A stretch of DNA of 35,255 bases from Bacillota bacterium (GTDB taxonomy: Bacteria; Bacillota; Clostridia; Christensenellales; Pumilibacteraceae). The position numbers and the translations under genes were made by a program. The notes beneath the pieces were generated by a model. That model was not told where the DNA came from and did no database searches. It saw only the letters and a program-made list of their open reading frames with translations. The stretch spans positions 1 through 35,255 of the forward strand of contig WQYM01000004.1 of the NCBI GenBank assembly GCA_009781235.1, given 5' to 3'. Shown one piece after another: positions 1 to 8,971 of this stretch (position 1 is its first letter; each line of letters begins with the position of its first letter).

Positions 1-85
1 CAGACGCCAGCGCGTCCGCATCGGGGTTATCGTGGCATTGCAACACGATTTGGTCAAACGCTAAAAGGTGCCTAAGGCTTATCAT
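1..85 (-). CDS. DHH-family phosphoesterase, N-terminal fragment (cut by window edge)
   Basis: The minus strand opens with ATG at 85-83 and reads 28 codons to the window edge. The visible peptide contains the block QCHDNPDADALAS, the first metal-binding motif of DHH phosphoesterases (the group that includes NrnA-type nano-RNases, cyclic-di-AMP phosphodiesterases and RecJ). Its ribosome-binding site GGGAGAA overlaps the stop codon of the upstream TIR gene (11 nt between the two reading frames), so the two are probably translated from one mRNA. What is seen: the motif, the start and the coupling. What is inferred: that the rest of the DHH/DHHA1 fold follows outside the window. Substrate cannot be told from this fragment; a nucleotide or short-RNA phosphodiesterase is the family expectation. 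Confidence 0.75.
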   Translation of the reverse strand, partial: MISLRHLLAFDQIVLQCHDNPDADALAS

Positions 86-96
86 ACCGCTTCTCC

Positions 97-1122
97 CTAA
101 CCGCCCGAACCGGACGCAGGCTTTAATAGCGTAGTCAGCCGCTGCAGTTTGCCCTCAAGCCCTGCGCGGCAGTCGATGCCCTGTATTGCGTCCAAATACA
201 TCCCCAGTCCCTCGGGCAAAACGCAATCATCGAGGATTACGCGGATAATGGTTTTGGCGTTCTTAACCGCGCGCTTGATTTCCACAAGGCAGTTTGCCGA
301 CCGGATATAGGCCGTTGTTTGGAACATAACGAAAGCCGCGCACCCGTCGATTTTCCGCGCCAAGTGATTCATCCAGTCGTCGCCCTCGGTGATGCCCTCG
401 TCAAACCAAAGGCGAATCCCCGCCGTTTGTAGTTGCCCGATTATTTTGGTTACCTGCTGCGCATCGCGGTGGCTGTAGCTTACGAACGCATACGTCCCGT
501 TGCCCTGATATGATTTCGGCGTGTCACTCGACAAAAGCTTTTCGGCCAGCGCGCGCATACTTTGGACGGACGCACCAAACGCTTCTTGCGAAAAGCCGGG
601 GGCGTCCAGCGCGCGCCGGGCCTCCTTCATTTCACCGAACACGGCAGCTTCAAATTTGTTTTGCACGTCGCTTTTTGTGTTAAACGTTTTGAACCGCCTT
701 ACCAGCGTTAAGCAATGCTGTAAATCCCCGCGCGTTTCCTTTTCGCCCTCAACATATTTTCCGGCAGATAATCCGGCGTATTTTTGCATCGTTTCCGTCA
801 GCAACGCGCCCGCCGCTTTGTTAAAGGCGCGCGAACACCGATAAAACCCGTAGCCCGACGGCGAGCCGTATTTGCGTATCCGGGAGAAAAGAAGAATCGA
901 AAGCGCCAAAAGCACGACGGCAGCGATGATTTCAAGCGGGCGCGGAATACTGAAACCGCCAATCGCGAGCGCGTCAAAATCGACGGGGACAATTTTTAGG
1001 TTTATGACGGCCGCGACCACGCAGAAGCCCGCCCCGCCCAATAACGCGAGGGGCAGAATGACAAAGAAAAGCGTGAAAGCAAGCTTGTATTTGCCTGTGT
1101 TTTTTATCGGATATTTTTTCAC
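97..1122 (-). CDS. Membrane-anchored TIR-domain protein
   Basis: The 341-residue product has two hydrophobic segments at the N-terminus (about residues 13-40 and 62-80), a middle region of about 120 residues without a recognised domain, and a C-terminal TIR domain (about 210-335). The TIR domain starts with the typical strand YAFVSYSHRDA, continues with LWFDEGI, and has the block SANCLVE, which matches the S-x-x-C-x-x-E motif carrying the catalytic glutamate in NAD-cleaving TIR enzymes. The domain is predicted to face the cytoplasm. It lies 25 nt after the giant surface-protein gene and 11 nt before the DHH gene, all on the minus strand. TIR proteins can be NADases in defence or simple scaffolds; the SxxCxxE motif favours a possible enzyme, but no phage-defence partner is visible. 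The start ATG at 1122 is the first that gives a complete membrane region. Confidence 0.85.
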   Translation of the reverse strand: MKKYPIKNTGKYKLAFTLFFVILPLALLGGAGFCVVAAVINLKIVPVDFDALAIGGFSIPRPLEIIAAVVLLALSILLFSRIRKYGSPSGYGFYRCSRAFNKAAGALLTETMQKYAGLSAGKYVEGEKETRGDLQHCLTLVRRFKTFNTKSDVQNKFEAAVFGEMKEARRALDAPGFSQEAFGASVQSMRALAEKLLSSDTPKSYQGNGTYAFVSYSHRDAQQVTKIIGQLQTAGIRLWFDEGITEGDDWMNHLARKIDGCAAFVMFQTTAYIRSANCLVEIKRAVKNAKTIIRVILDDCVLPEGLGMYLDAIQGIDCRAGLEGKLQRLTTLLKPASGSGG

Positions 1123-1147
1123 TTTTGCGGCCTCCTTGATTGCGTTC

Positions 1148-4100
1148 TTACTTATCCGTGCCCTTATCCGCGTTCGCGCCCGCCCCGGCGGCGTTTGCCA
1201 AATCCGCCTCGAGCCCCTTAACCGTTTGCAGGTAAAAATCGGTGGCGTAATCCTCCCGCGCGTAAACCGCGTTCACTTCCAGCGCCGAGCACACCTTATC
1301 AAATTTCTTGTCCCAGCCCGTAAAAGCGTAGCCCGCGCGCACGGGAGCATCCGGAGCGGCGGCCGCCGACCAGTACCTCACCTTTTGCCCGCTCAATACC
1401 GCCCCGTCATGGCTCTTAAACGTTACGTCATATTTTTTCCAAAACAAGAAAATAAACATAAACGGGCGTTTTTTCTTATACACAAATTGATAATACAAAA
1501 ATCCGGCAACGGCCAGCAAGAGGAGTAGGATTAGCAATATAATCCACCAAGCGTTGCCGCATCCGCCGGGCTTGTCGACGACCGCCGGAGCCGTAACCGT
1601 AACGGTTGCGCTACCGGATTTTGTGCCGTCTACCGTACTGGTCGCCGTAACCGTAAGCGTTGCCGCCGTTTCGTCCGCGCCGACTGTCAAGACGCCGACG
1701 TTCGAAATTACGGTTGACGCGCTTAAATTGCCTGACACGGCCCAGGTAACGGTTTGCGCGGGATTATTCGCGCCCGCAACCGCGGCGGTAAAGGCTTGCG
1801 TTTTGCCTTTTTCCACGTTTGCCGGAGCCGGAGTTACCGTAACGGACGTGACCGTCGGCGTTACGGGCGGCTCACCCGTCACCGTTACGGTTGCCGTACC
1901 CGATTTACTCGAATCGGCCATGCTTGTTGCCGTAACCGTAAGCGTGGCCGCCGTTTCGTCCGCGCCGACGGTCAAGACGCCGTCGGTTGAAATCACGGTG
2001 GACGCGCTCGAATTGCCCGACACGGCCCAGGTAACGTCTTGAGCGGGCTCAAGCGTTCCGGCTACGACTGCGGTAAAGGTTTGATTGCCGCCCTTGCCGA
2101 CGCTCGCCGTTCCCGGGCTGACCGTAACGGACGTAACCTCCGCGACGGGCACGTCCGATACCGTAACGGCCGCCGTACCCGACTTGCTTGTATCCGCCGT
2201 GCTTGTCGCCGTAACCGTAAGCGTGGCCGCCGTTTCGTCCGCGCCGACGGTCAAGACGCCGTCGCTTGTTATCGCGGTGGACGCGCTCGCGCCGCCAGAT
2301 ACGCTCCAGGTAACGGTTTGGGCGGGATTGGTCGTGCCCGCAACGGTCGCAGTAAACGCCCGGGTTGTGCCTTTTTGAACGCCGATCGCGGCCGGAGCCA
2401 CCGTAACGGAGGTAACCGTCGGTGTAACGGGCGGCTCCCAGCCTTCCGGGGGTTCATCCGTAAAGAAAGCGTCTTCGTCATAGTATAAATACGATACCGG
2501 GTTCGTTTGGCGGCCGATAACCCACGCATTGAGCGCGTCAACCAATGAGTCGTACTGCTTGCCGCCTATCGTTACCTTTTCATCGCCCGCGAAAATCTTG
2601 CCCGTCCCAAACGCCAAAATATCGATTGTCGGTTCCGCCGCGCGCGCAGATTGGCTGCCCCCGTCTTCTAAGCCCGCGTTAACCGACGCGGTTTGTAAAA
2701 AATAAGCGTTCGTTACGGAAACCTCTCCAAGATTCGTGCCGCGGATTTCGATGCGCCCCGCAACGCCGCCGGTAAAACTTTCGCCGCTTACCGCGCCCGC
2801 GTTATAGCAGTTTTCGACAACGGCCTTGGAGCCCGCGGCACCGGAATCCATATAACCCGCGATGCCGCCGACGCCGCTGTCGCCCTCGACCGCGCCGAGG
2901 TTATAACAGTTTTCTACGAAAATCAGGCCGTCGGAGAGATCGAACCACCCGGCGATGCCCCCCACATAGCGGCCGCCCGCGACGGCGCCGGAATTATAGG
3001 TGTTTTTGATAATTACGGCGTTGTCCTTGTGATCGTTATAGATATATCCCGCGATGCCGCCGACGGATCCGACGGCGGTTCCGTCGCCTACGTCGCCCGC
3101 GTTATAGCAATGCGTTACGGTAACGACGCCGCCTCCGGCAAGATAGGCGCTGTTTTCTAAGCAGCCGATTAAGCCGCCGAGACAATCGTAGGCTTCCTCG
3201 ATTGTTACGACGCCCTCGTTATAACACCCCGCAACGGTTACGCCGCCGCCGCGGTTATGCTCGATAGACCCGGCGATACCGCCGGCGTACGCATAAACGG
3301 CGGTAATGCCGCCCGTATTAAAACAATCCGTTATGGCGACGGCTCCGAGTTCGGTATCGGCGATGCCGTAGTTTCGCAAATACCCTAGGATGCCGCCGAT
3401 CCAATTGTCGCCTTGGATCGCGCCGCCGTTAGAGCAGCCCTCGATCGTCACGTCGCCGCTTATATCGCCCCCATAAGGGTAATCGTTGAGCAATTCTCCC
3501 ACAATGCCGCCGACTTTATAGCCTCTGCCGGTCGCATACTTCGTTCCCGTCACATCGCCCGTGTTGTGGCAATCCGCAATGGAGAGGGTCGGGACATATT
3601 TGTCCCTGCGGTTGCCGTAGTTTTCAATATAGCCTGCGACGCCGCCCGTTTGGTGGTCCCCCGTAACGGCGCCCGCGTTGGTACAACCCTCAATCGTCAC
3701 GTCGCCGTTATTTTCCGTATAGCCGACGACGCCGCCGATGTACTTGCCTTCGGTTAAAACGTCGCCCGTATTGTCGCAACCCGAAAGGGTGGCGATGCAA
3801 TGATTTTCAGAGGGTATGTCGTACGCGGTGCTATTGTTAACCAGATACCCTACGATGCCGCCGGTACCATAGTAAGAGCCAAAAACCTCGCCCGCGTTAT
3901 CGCAATTATCCAACGTAACGCTCCCCCACCAGTTTTCGATTCGCCCGATGATGCCGCCCAAATAATCACCTTCTGAATCATAAGATCCAGAGGTTAGTTG
4001 TATAACGGTGCTCACGTCGCCTTCGTTAACGCAATTTTTAAACGTTACGGCTCCCGTGCGCCTATTCTCAACGTAGCCGGCGATTCCGCCGAAATTATTA

Positions 4101-5068
4101 ACTGTGGAAATATACCATGTGCTTCCGATGGAGTAGTTGGCGCGTACGTTGGTATATACGCCCGAAACGTCGCCGGTGTTTACACAGCCTTCCAGCGTCA
4201 GCGTGCCGCTATTCTTGAAATCTTCGACGCTGTTGTTGACGCTGCCGACGATCCCGCCCACGTTTCTGCCGTCTACCACGCTGTTGTTGTTGCCGCTGCG
4301 GCCCGCCTTAACCGGCCCCGTGTTGTAGCAATCCTTTATAACGGAGTCGGCATCACAACTGCGAAAGCTGCCCACTAAGCCGCCGATGTAGTCGTACGCA
4401 CCGTTGACCGAACCCGCGTTGTAGCAGTTTTCCAGCGTTACGGCGGCGGGAGCGGCATAATCCACATAAATACTGCCCGCAATGCCGCCGATAGTGCCCC
4501 GGCCGGAAATAAAACTTTCTTCCACGCCGACGTTTTTAATTACGGCGCCGCTTCCGACGGAGCCGAACAGGCCGAGGGTACTCGCGTTCGAATCGTTTAT
4601 GTACAATCCGAATACCGCGTTGCCGCCGCCGTCAAAATGCGCCTTGAAATAAACGTTCCCATAAGCGGGCGTCGGAAATCCGATCGGCGTCCACTTGTTG
4701 AGCGAGGTGGTTGAGGGGTTGACACTTGCCCAATTCTCCCAGCCTTCCGTGGCGTTTAGGTAGATATCGCAGGTTTGCTCGTAATAAACGCCCGCCGCAC
4801 CGTATACCGCGTTGGTGGCCTCGGCGTTGATAAGGCTCGCAAGGTATGCGAGTTCCCCGCCGTTTGAGATTAGGTACGGGTCGTTTGCCGTCCCCGCGCC
4901 GCCCGCAAAACTTGCAGCGGCGGTTCCGTCCCAGATTACGGGTTCGTCGGCCGCGTAAACGGTTTGCGTTTCTCCGTCGTCGCGGCCGAGCAGCAGCCCT
5001 GCCGCCGAGCAGGCAAACATGGCGCACATAACCAGCGCCGCCAATACATACTTTCTGTTCTTTTTCAT
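1148..5068 (-). CDS. Giant surface protein with GLUG-like repeats, Big_2-type domains and a C-terminal membrane anchor
   Basis: The 1306-residue product begins with a signal peptide (about residues 1-40, hydrophobic core LAALVMCAMFACSAAGLLL). Residues about 100-810 hold roughly twenty copies of a GLUG-like repeat with the pattern CYNxGxVxG...VGGIAGY, expected to form a beta-solenoid. Three Ig-like Big_2-type repeats of about 90 residues follow (about 885-1165; each has VTSVTVxP and TAATLTVTATS). A transmembrane helix (about 1174-1197) is followed by a basic stretch and a short second hydrophobic run. The last 96 residues contain one InlB-B/Flg_new-like repeat (GYAFTGWDKKF). Ribosome-binding site AAGGAG precedes the ATG. 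Proteins of this design are usually adhesins or surface-layer components. Odd point: the Flg_new-like repeat lies after the membrane helix, so on the cytoplasmic side if the topology is simple. The gene is first in an operon with the TIR and DHH genes. Confidence 0.85.
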   Translation of the reverse strand: MKKNRKYVLAALVMCAMFACSAAGLLLGRDDGETQTVYAADEPVIWDGTAAASFAGGAGTANDPYLISNGGELAYLASLINAEATNAVYGAAGVYYEQTCDIYLNATEGWENWASVNPSTTSLNKWTPIGFPTPAYGNVYFKAHFDGGGNAVFGLYINDSNASTLGLFGSVGSGAVIKNVGVEESFISGRGTIGGIAGSIYVDYAAPAAVTLENCYNAGSVNGAYDYIGGLVGSFRSCDADSVIKDCYNTGPVKAGRSGNNNSVVDGRNVGGIVGSVNNSVEDFKNSGTLTLEGCVNTGDVSGVYTNVRANYSIGSTWYISTVNNFGGIAGYVENRRTGAVTFKNCVNEGDVSTVIQLTSGSYDSEGDYLGGIIGRIENWWGSVTLDNCDNAGEVFGSYYGTGGIVGYLVNNSTAYDIPSENHCIATLSGCDNTGDVLTEGKYIGGVVGYTENNGDVTIEGCTNAGAVTGDHQTGGVAGYIENYGNRRDKYVPTLSIADCHNTGDVTGTKYATGRGYKVGGIVGELLNDYPYGGDISGDVTIEGCSNGGAIQGDNWIGGILGYLRNYGIADTELGAVAITDCFNTGGITAVYAYAGGIAGSIEHNRGGGVTVAGCYNEGVVTIEEAYDCLGGLIGCLENSAYLAGGGVVTVTHCYNAGDVGDGTAVGSVGGIAGYIYNDHKDNAVIIKNTYNSGAVAGGRYVGGIAGWFDLSDGLIFVENCYNLGAVEGDSGVGGIAGYMDSGAAGSKAVVENCYNAGAVSGESFTGGVAGRIEIRGTNLGEVSVTNAYFLQTASVNAGLEDGGSQSARAAEPTIDILAFGTGKIFAGDEKVTIGGKQYDSLVDALNAWVIGRQTNPVSYLYYDEDAFFTDEPPEGWEPPVTPTVTSVTVAPAAIGVQKGTTRAFTATVAGTTNPAQTVTWSVSGGASASTAITSDGVLTVGADETAATLTVTATSTADTSKSGTAAVTVSDVPVAEVTSVTVSPGTASVGKGGNQTFTAVVAGTLEPAQDVTWAVSGNSSASTVISTDGVLTVGADETAATLTVTATSMADSSKSGTATVTVTGEPPVTPTVTSVTVTPAPANVEKGKTQAFTAAVAGANNPAQTVTWAVSGNLSASTVISNVGVLTVGADETAATLTVTATSTVDGTKSGSATVTVTAPAVVDKPGGCGNAWWIILLILLLLLAVAGFLYYQFVYKKKRPFMFIFLFWKKYDVTFKSHDGAVLSGQKVRYWSAAAAPDAPVRAGYAFTGWDKKFDKVCSALEVNAVYAREDYATDFYLQTVKGLEADLANAAGAGANADKGTDK

Positions 5069-5155
5069 GTCGTTTTCTCCTTGTGTTTGTATTATTTTTC
5101 AGTCCGTGCGGCCTGTTTAAGTTTACGCTTCCAAACCAACTTTACCATAATAGGT

Positions 5156-5184
5156 ATGATAACGGGTTTTGCACATTTAGTCAA
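5156..5184 (-). promoter_or_regulatory. Sigma-A promoter of the surface protein-TIR-DHH operon
   Basis: On the minus strand TTGACT (5184-5179) and TATCAT (5161-5156) are 17 bp apart, upstream of the surface-protein start at 5068. This gives a leader of roughly 80 nt. No other good promoter was seen between the three genes. Confidence 0.7.
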
Positions 5185-5293
5185 GCAAAAACCGCTAAGT
5201 TAAGAAAAAAGTTGACTGTTGCGGCTTCGGATTGGGCCTCAGCCTGATTCCATTTTTGTCGGCAATCATCTGTTGTTGACGGTTTTTTGCAAC

Positions 5294-5345
5294 TATACTC
5301 CATCGTCCTTAAAATTGCTTGCAATTTTAGGGACGATGGAGTATA
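5294..5345. repeat. 52-bp near-perfect palindrome covering the ftsQ start
   Basis: Positions 5294-5318 pair with 5321-5345: 25 base pairs with a single T-G mismatch and a two-base centre. Each end carries a TATACT word, which resembles a -10 box. The right arm contains the proposed first codons of ftsQ. It does not have the heptamer structure of the other elements in this window. As RNA it would be a very stable hairpin over the translation start. Confidence 0.85.
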
Positions 5346-6205
5346 CTGTATCCGTGAGTAAAAACAAAAGGCTCATTATCATCTTTTCCGTCGTGTGCGG
5401 TTTGACGCTGCTAATCATTTTAAGCAGCGCCGTTTTTGCCGTGTCGAGCGTACGGGCGTATTGCGTCAACGTAAAAGACGACGATCCTATGCTGGCGGAA
5501 TTAGACAAGCAGGTACTGGCGTGCCACGATATCCGCTTCGGCAGCAGCATTTTTATGCTGAACGAAAAAAAGACGATACAAAACCTAAACAAAAAACTCG
5601 CGGCCTCCGACCCGCCGGTGACGAACATCGAGGTGCGCGCAATCGAGCGCGCGTTCCCCAACCGCGTCATCATCCATTACATAAAATTCGAGCCGTATTT
5701 TTACGTCGCCGAGGGCGGACAGGCCTATTTTTACGCGTTCGGGGGCGCGACGCTGATGCGCGTTTTAGATTTGGCGGATGCGGGCGCGGCCTCGTTAATG
5801 GCGGGCGCCGTCCAAATAGCGGTAGAGGGTAAAATCTCCGGTACGGCCGTCGGCTCTTCCGCGTTCTCCACCTCAATCGAGCATGAGCGGCAAAGCGCGG
5901 AGGCCGTTTTGGCGGCTTTAGAGAAATTGTGCTCGCCTGCCGATTTAGCGGACTATTTCGACTATATCGACCTATCCCGCGAGGGGTATATTTTTGCCAA
6001 GACCAATCGGGGCGTAGTTTTGGAATTTTCATCGTTTGATAATCTGTACGAACAATTCCGGCTCGGCGTTTCTATGTACAAGGATTTTCGCGAAAGCGGC
6101 AAAACGGAAGACCGCGTGCGCTCCGGCACGGGAACGATCATCGTGTCGAATACGGTGGCCGGGGTAATAACTGCGGTGTACACGCCGGAGAACCGGTACG
6201 GATAA
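5336..6205 (+). CDS. ftsQ: Cell-division protein FtsQ/DivIB
   Basis: The product (289 residues from ATG 5336) has a short cytoplasmic tail, one membrane helix (LIIIFSVVCGLTLLIILSS), and an extracytoplasmic POTRA-type region seen in FGSSIFMLNEKK, IEVRAIERAFPNRVIIHY and FEPYFYV, as expected for FtsQ/DivIB of the divisome. It precedes ftsA and ftsZ, as in the dcw cluster, but no murein genes lie upstream: the neighbour at 5068 is divergent. The start is uncertain. The frame is open to 5219, but the first 39 codons would cross the palindrome. ATG 5336 has AGGGA only 2 nt away; GTG 5354 has GGAG 12 nt upstream. Neither is ideal. The stop codon is the first three bases of a heptamer repeat array. 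Confidence 0.85.
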   Translation: MEYTVSVSKNKRLIIIFSVVCGLTLLIILSSAVFAVSSVRAYCVNVKDDDPMLAELDKQVLACHDIRFGSSIFMLNEKKTIQNLNKKLAASDPPVTNIEVRAIERAFPNRVIIHYIKFEPYFYVAEGGQAYFYAFGGATLMRVLDLADAGAASLMAGAVQIAVEGKISGTAVGSSAFSTSIEHERQSAEAVLAALEKLCSPADLADYFDYIDLSREGYIFAKTNRGVVLEFSSFDNLYEQFRLGVSMYKDFRESGKTEDRVRSGTGTIIVSNTVAGVITAVYTPENRYG

Positions 6206-6284
6206 CGAAAAACGAAAAACGAAAAACGAAAAACGAAAAATCCCTCCGACGTTTTTCGTTTTTCGTTTTTCGTTTTTCGTTAAT
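6203..6284. repeat. Heptamer inverted-repeat element (AACGAAA type) between ftsQ and ftsA
   Basis: The left array 6203-6240 consists of about five AACGAAA units; the right array 6250-6284 is its inverse (TTTCGTT units). The spacer is only 9 bp (TCCCTCCGA). The left array begins with the ftsQ stop codon and the right one ends 6 bp before the ftsA -35 box. Read on the minus strand the arm is followed by GTCGGAGGG, a junction word shared with other elements of the family. Confidence 0.95.
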
Positions 6285-6290
6285 ATTCCC

Positions 6291-6319
6291 TTGACAGGGG
6301 CTTACAAAGTATATATAAT
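6291..6319 (+). promoter_or_regulatory. Sigma-A promoter of ftsA
   Basis: Consensus TTGACA (6291-6296) and TATAAT (6314-6319) with a 17-bp spacer. Expected transcription start near 6326, followed by AAGGAG at 6335-6340. ftsA therefore has its own strong promoter, independent of ftsQ. Confidence 0.9.
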
Positions 6320-6346
6320 AGAGTTTAACATACCAAGGAGACTTCA

Positions 6347-7510
6347 TTGGCTCAAGACGTAAGCATTCTCGACTTTGGTTCGGGCAAAATCACCGTTTTA
6401 ATCGGACGGCGCGGCGTAAATAACACCCTCTGCATCAGCGGCATGGGGGAGTGCGATTACGCGGGCTTTATGGACGGCGAATTTTTAGAGCCCGACCAGC
6501 TATTATATGTGATCGGACATGCCGTCGCGAATGCCGAAACGAATTCCCGCACTAAAATTAAGCACCTCTACATCGGCGTCCCCGGAGAATTTACGACCGC
6601 CGAATGCCGCGAGGGGAATCTGTCGATCGGCAAAAAGCGCAAAATCACGGACGACGACATCGATGCCCTGCACGGCATGGGCAACCGCTATAAAAACCAC
6701 CCCGATTACAGTTTGATTAACAGCCAAGGCGTTTACTACACCTTAGACGACGACAAAAGGCTCATCCAACCCGTGGGGTTAAGCTCCGGAAAAATCGGCG
6801 GGCTAATCTCGTACATACTGGCCGAGAATGGCTTTATCAAGTTCGTCGACGGCATCATGAAATCGCTGGGCATCGAGTCGTACGACTATATTTCGAGCCT
6901 GTTGGCTCAAACCCTGTTTTTGTTTGACGATAAGGTGCGCGACCGTTTTGTTGTGATGATTGACTGCGGCTATATTACGACCAACGTTGTTGTCGCGCGC
7001 GGGGACGGCATTTTGGCGCAATACAACATCCCCTTGGGCGGCGGCCATATTTCCGGATATTTGGCCACGTTCTTTAAAATTTCGTTCTCCCAGGGCGAGG
7101 CACTTAAGCGCAAAGTAGTGCTTAGTTTAAACGTCGGTGAGGAGGACCGCTATCAAATCTCGGCCAACCGTTCCGACACCGTCGACTTTTCCGCCCAAGA
7201 GGCAAACGAAATTGTCGCCTACGGGGTTAAAAAAATCGCGGACACGGTGGCAAAATGCTTAAAGGAGTGCCCATACGATTATCCCGACTATATCCCTTAC
7301 CATCTGACGGGCGGCGGGCTTTCGTACATAAAAGGCGCACGCGAGCTATTTAGCAAGCACCTCATCAAGCCCGTCGAAATCGTCGCGCCGAGCATTCCGC
7401 AATTCAACCGCCCGCACCTGTCGGCGAGCTTAGGGATGCTTGACATGGCGTTGTCGCTCCAGCCGCCCGAGGAGAAGAAGGGGTTTTGGGCGAGATTGTT
7501 TGGGAGATAG
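6347..7510 (+). CDS. ftsA: Cell-division protein FtsA
   Basis: The 387-residue product has the actin-like fold of FtsA: phosphate-1 motif ILDFGSGKITVLIG at the N-terminus, the SHS2-type insertion (about residues 75-170), the phosphate-2 region VMIDCGYITTNVVV, the adenosine motif HLTGGGLSYIKG, and a C-terminal amphipathic membrane-targeting helix KKGFWARLFGR. FtsA tethers FtsZ polymers to the membrane. The start is TTG at 6347, chosen because AAGGAG lies 6 nt upstream and the N-terminal motif follows at once; there is no better ATG. A heptamer-repeat element of about 150 bp separates it from ftsZ instead of the usual short gap. Confidence 0.93.
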   Translation: MAQDVSILDFGSGKITVLIGRRGVNNTLCISGMGECDYAGFMDGEFLEPDQLLYVIGHAVANAETNSRTKIKHLYIGVPGEFTTAECREGNLSIGKKRKITDDDIDALHGMGNRYKNHPDYSLINSQGVYYTLDDDKRLIQPVGLSSGKIGGLISYILAENGFIKFVDGIMKSLGIESYDYISSLLAQTLFLFDDKVRDRFVVMIDCGYITTNVVVARGDGILAQYNIPLGGGHISGYLATFFKISFSQGEALKRKVVLSLNVGEEDRYQISANRSDTVDFSAQEANEIVAYGVKKIADTVAKCLKECPYDYPDYIPYHLTGGGLSYIKGARELFSKHLIKPVEIVAPSIPQFNRPHLSASLGMLDMALSLQPPEEKKGFWARLFGR

Positions 7511-7528
7511 CAACTGTTACACTATTAG

Positions 7529-7681
7529 AGTGATAAGTGATGAGTGATAAGTTTCGGATTTATTTGCAGCAAGGTTAATAAGCGAAAAACTCAAGACTGA
7601 CAATATTTTGGGAAATTTGTTTGATTTCCTCAACAAAAATAAAAACAAAAACTTATCACTTGTCACTCATCACTTATCACT
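7529..7681. repeat. Heptamer inverted-repeat element (AGTGATA type) between ftsA and ftsZ
   Basis: Left array 7529-7554 (AGTGATA/AGTGATG units) and inverted right array 7649-7681 (one unit longer) flank a 94-bp core. The core begins TCGGATT at the left arm and contains CAATATTTT, a word also present in the core of the spoIIGA-sigE element. The right arm ends 10 bp before the ftsZ ribosome-binding site. No promoter was recognised inside. Confidence 0.95.
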
Positions 7682-7701
7682 AAAAAAAATCGGAGATTTT
7701 T

Positions 7702-8955
7702 ATGCAAATCAACAAACGAGACATCCATTCCATGCCCGCGGTCATTAAGGTCGTCGGGGTCGGCGGGGGCGGCGGAAACGCGGTCAACCGCATGATGGCG
7801 TGCAATATCAAAAGCGCGCAGTTTATCGCCGTCAACACGGATTTGCAGGCGCTGAATATGTCCAATGCGCACCACCGCATCCAAATCGGCGACAAGCTGA
7901 CGCACGGGCAAGGCGCCGGCGCAGACCCGGAAAAGGGCCAAAAGGCTGCCGAGGAATCGCGGCTCGCCATCTCCGAGGCCATAAAGGACGCGGATTTGGT
8001 GTTCATTACCGCCGGCATGGGCGGCGGAACCGGGACGGGAGCCGCGCCGGTAGTTGCCGCCGTCGCCAAGGAGATGGGCAAGTTGACGGTTGCAGTCGTC
8101 ACCAAGCCTTTCGCGTTCGAGGGCAAGGTGCGTATGGACCACGCCGAAATCGGCATCCAAAACCTCAAAAAGGTTGTGGATACCTTGGTCGTCATCCCCA
8201 ACGAAAAACTGATGCAGGTCGCCCCCAAGCTGCCCATCATCGAATCGTTTAAATACGCCGACGACGTGCTGCGCCAGGGCATCCAGGGCATCAGCGATTT
8301 AATCGTGACGCCGGCGCTGATCAACCTCGATTTTGCCGACGTTTGCACCGTAATGCGCGACAAGGGCGTCGCCCACATGGGCATCGGGCGCGGCCACGGC
8401 GACCGCCGCACGGTGGACGCCGTCAAGCAGGCGGTGTTCAGCCCGCTGCTCGAGACGTCGATTGAGGGCGCCACCAGCGTTATTTTGAATATTATGGGCT
8501 CGGCGGACATGACGCTCGAGGAAACGCGCCAGGCGGCGGAGCTCGTGCGCGAGGTGGTGCACCCGAACGCCAACATCATTTTCGGCGCGGATATCCGCGA
8601 CACCCTAAACGACGAGGTGCTGGTCACCGTGATTGCGACGGGCTTCGGAGCCGCGGGAACGATTGCCCCGGCCGCTCCGATTCCGACGGTTGCGCCCGCC
8701 ACGGAGCCGCGCGCAAAAACCGAGGCTGAGCTTTTAAGGGAGCGGCTGGAGGGCGGCGTTAGGATTCCCGTGCAGGATACCGGCCTAAACGTGTTCGGCG
8801 GCGCCACGATGCCCCCGCCGCGTTCCCCCGAGCCCGCGCCGCAGCGCACCAGCGAGCCCGTCCCGCCGCGCGCAAACCCCTCTTCCATCCCCGGCACCCG
8901 CGTCCGTCCCGACGACGACTTCCCGGAGTTTTTAAAGAGATTGAATAATCGATAG
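7702..8955 (+). CDS. ftsZ: Cell-division GTPase FtsZ
   Basis: The 417-residue product is a full FtsZ: nucleotide-binding loop [13 protein letters not shown] (about 19-31), tubulin signature GGGTGTG at residues 107-113, synergy-loop region NLDFADV, a variable linker rich in Pro and Ala (about 330-395), and the conserved C-terminal peptide [10 protein letters not shown] that binds FtsA and other partners. It polymerises into the Z-ring at midcell and, in spore formers, at the polar septum. Ribosome-binding site GGAG lies 7 nt before the ATG. A strong intrinsic terminator follows 16 bp after the stop, so the division genes end a transcription unit here. Confidence 0.97.
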   Translation: MQINKRDIHSMPAVIKVVGVGGGGGNAVNRMMACNIKSAQFIAVNTDLQALNMSNAHHRIQIGDKLTHGQGAGADPEKGQKAAEESRLAISEAIKDADLVFITAGMGGGTGTGAAPVVAAVAKEMGKLTVAVVTKPFAFEGKVRMDHAEIGIQNLKKVVDTLVVIPNEKLMQVAPKLPIIESFKYADDVLRQGIQGISDLIVTPALINLDFADVCTVMRDKGVAHMGIGRGHGDRRTVDAVKQAVFSPLLETSIEGATSVILNIMGSADMTLEETRQAAELVREVVHPNANIIFGADIRDTLNDEVLVTVIATGFGAAGTIAPAAPIPTVAPATEPRAKTEAELLRERLEGGVRIPVQDTGLNVFGGATMPPPRSPEPAPQRTSEPVPPRANPSSIPGTRVRPDDDFPEFLKRLNNR

Positions 8956-8971
8956 GCATAATTTGAGTATT

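Noticed and set aside
1554..2541. Open frames opposite and in shifted frames to the Big_2-type repeats of the giant surface protein
   Set aside because: They repeat with the 90-codon period of the minus-strand gene, have no ribosome-binding sites and encode Arg-rich or Val/Ala-rich shadow sequences.
5219..5335. N-terminal extension of FtsQ by 39 codons
   Set aside because: It would translate through the palindrome, has no ribosome-binding site, and FtsQ proteins do not need it before the short cytoplasmic tail and membrane helix.
6203..6284. Heptamer arrays read as a CRISPR array
   Set aside because: The units are contiguous 7-bp repeats without unique spacers, and no cas gene is present.
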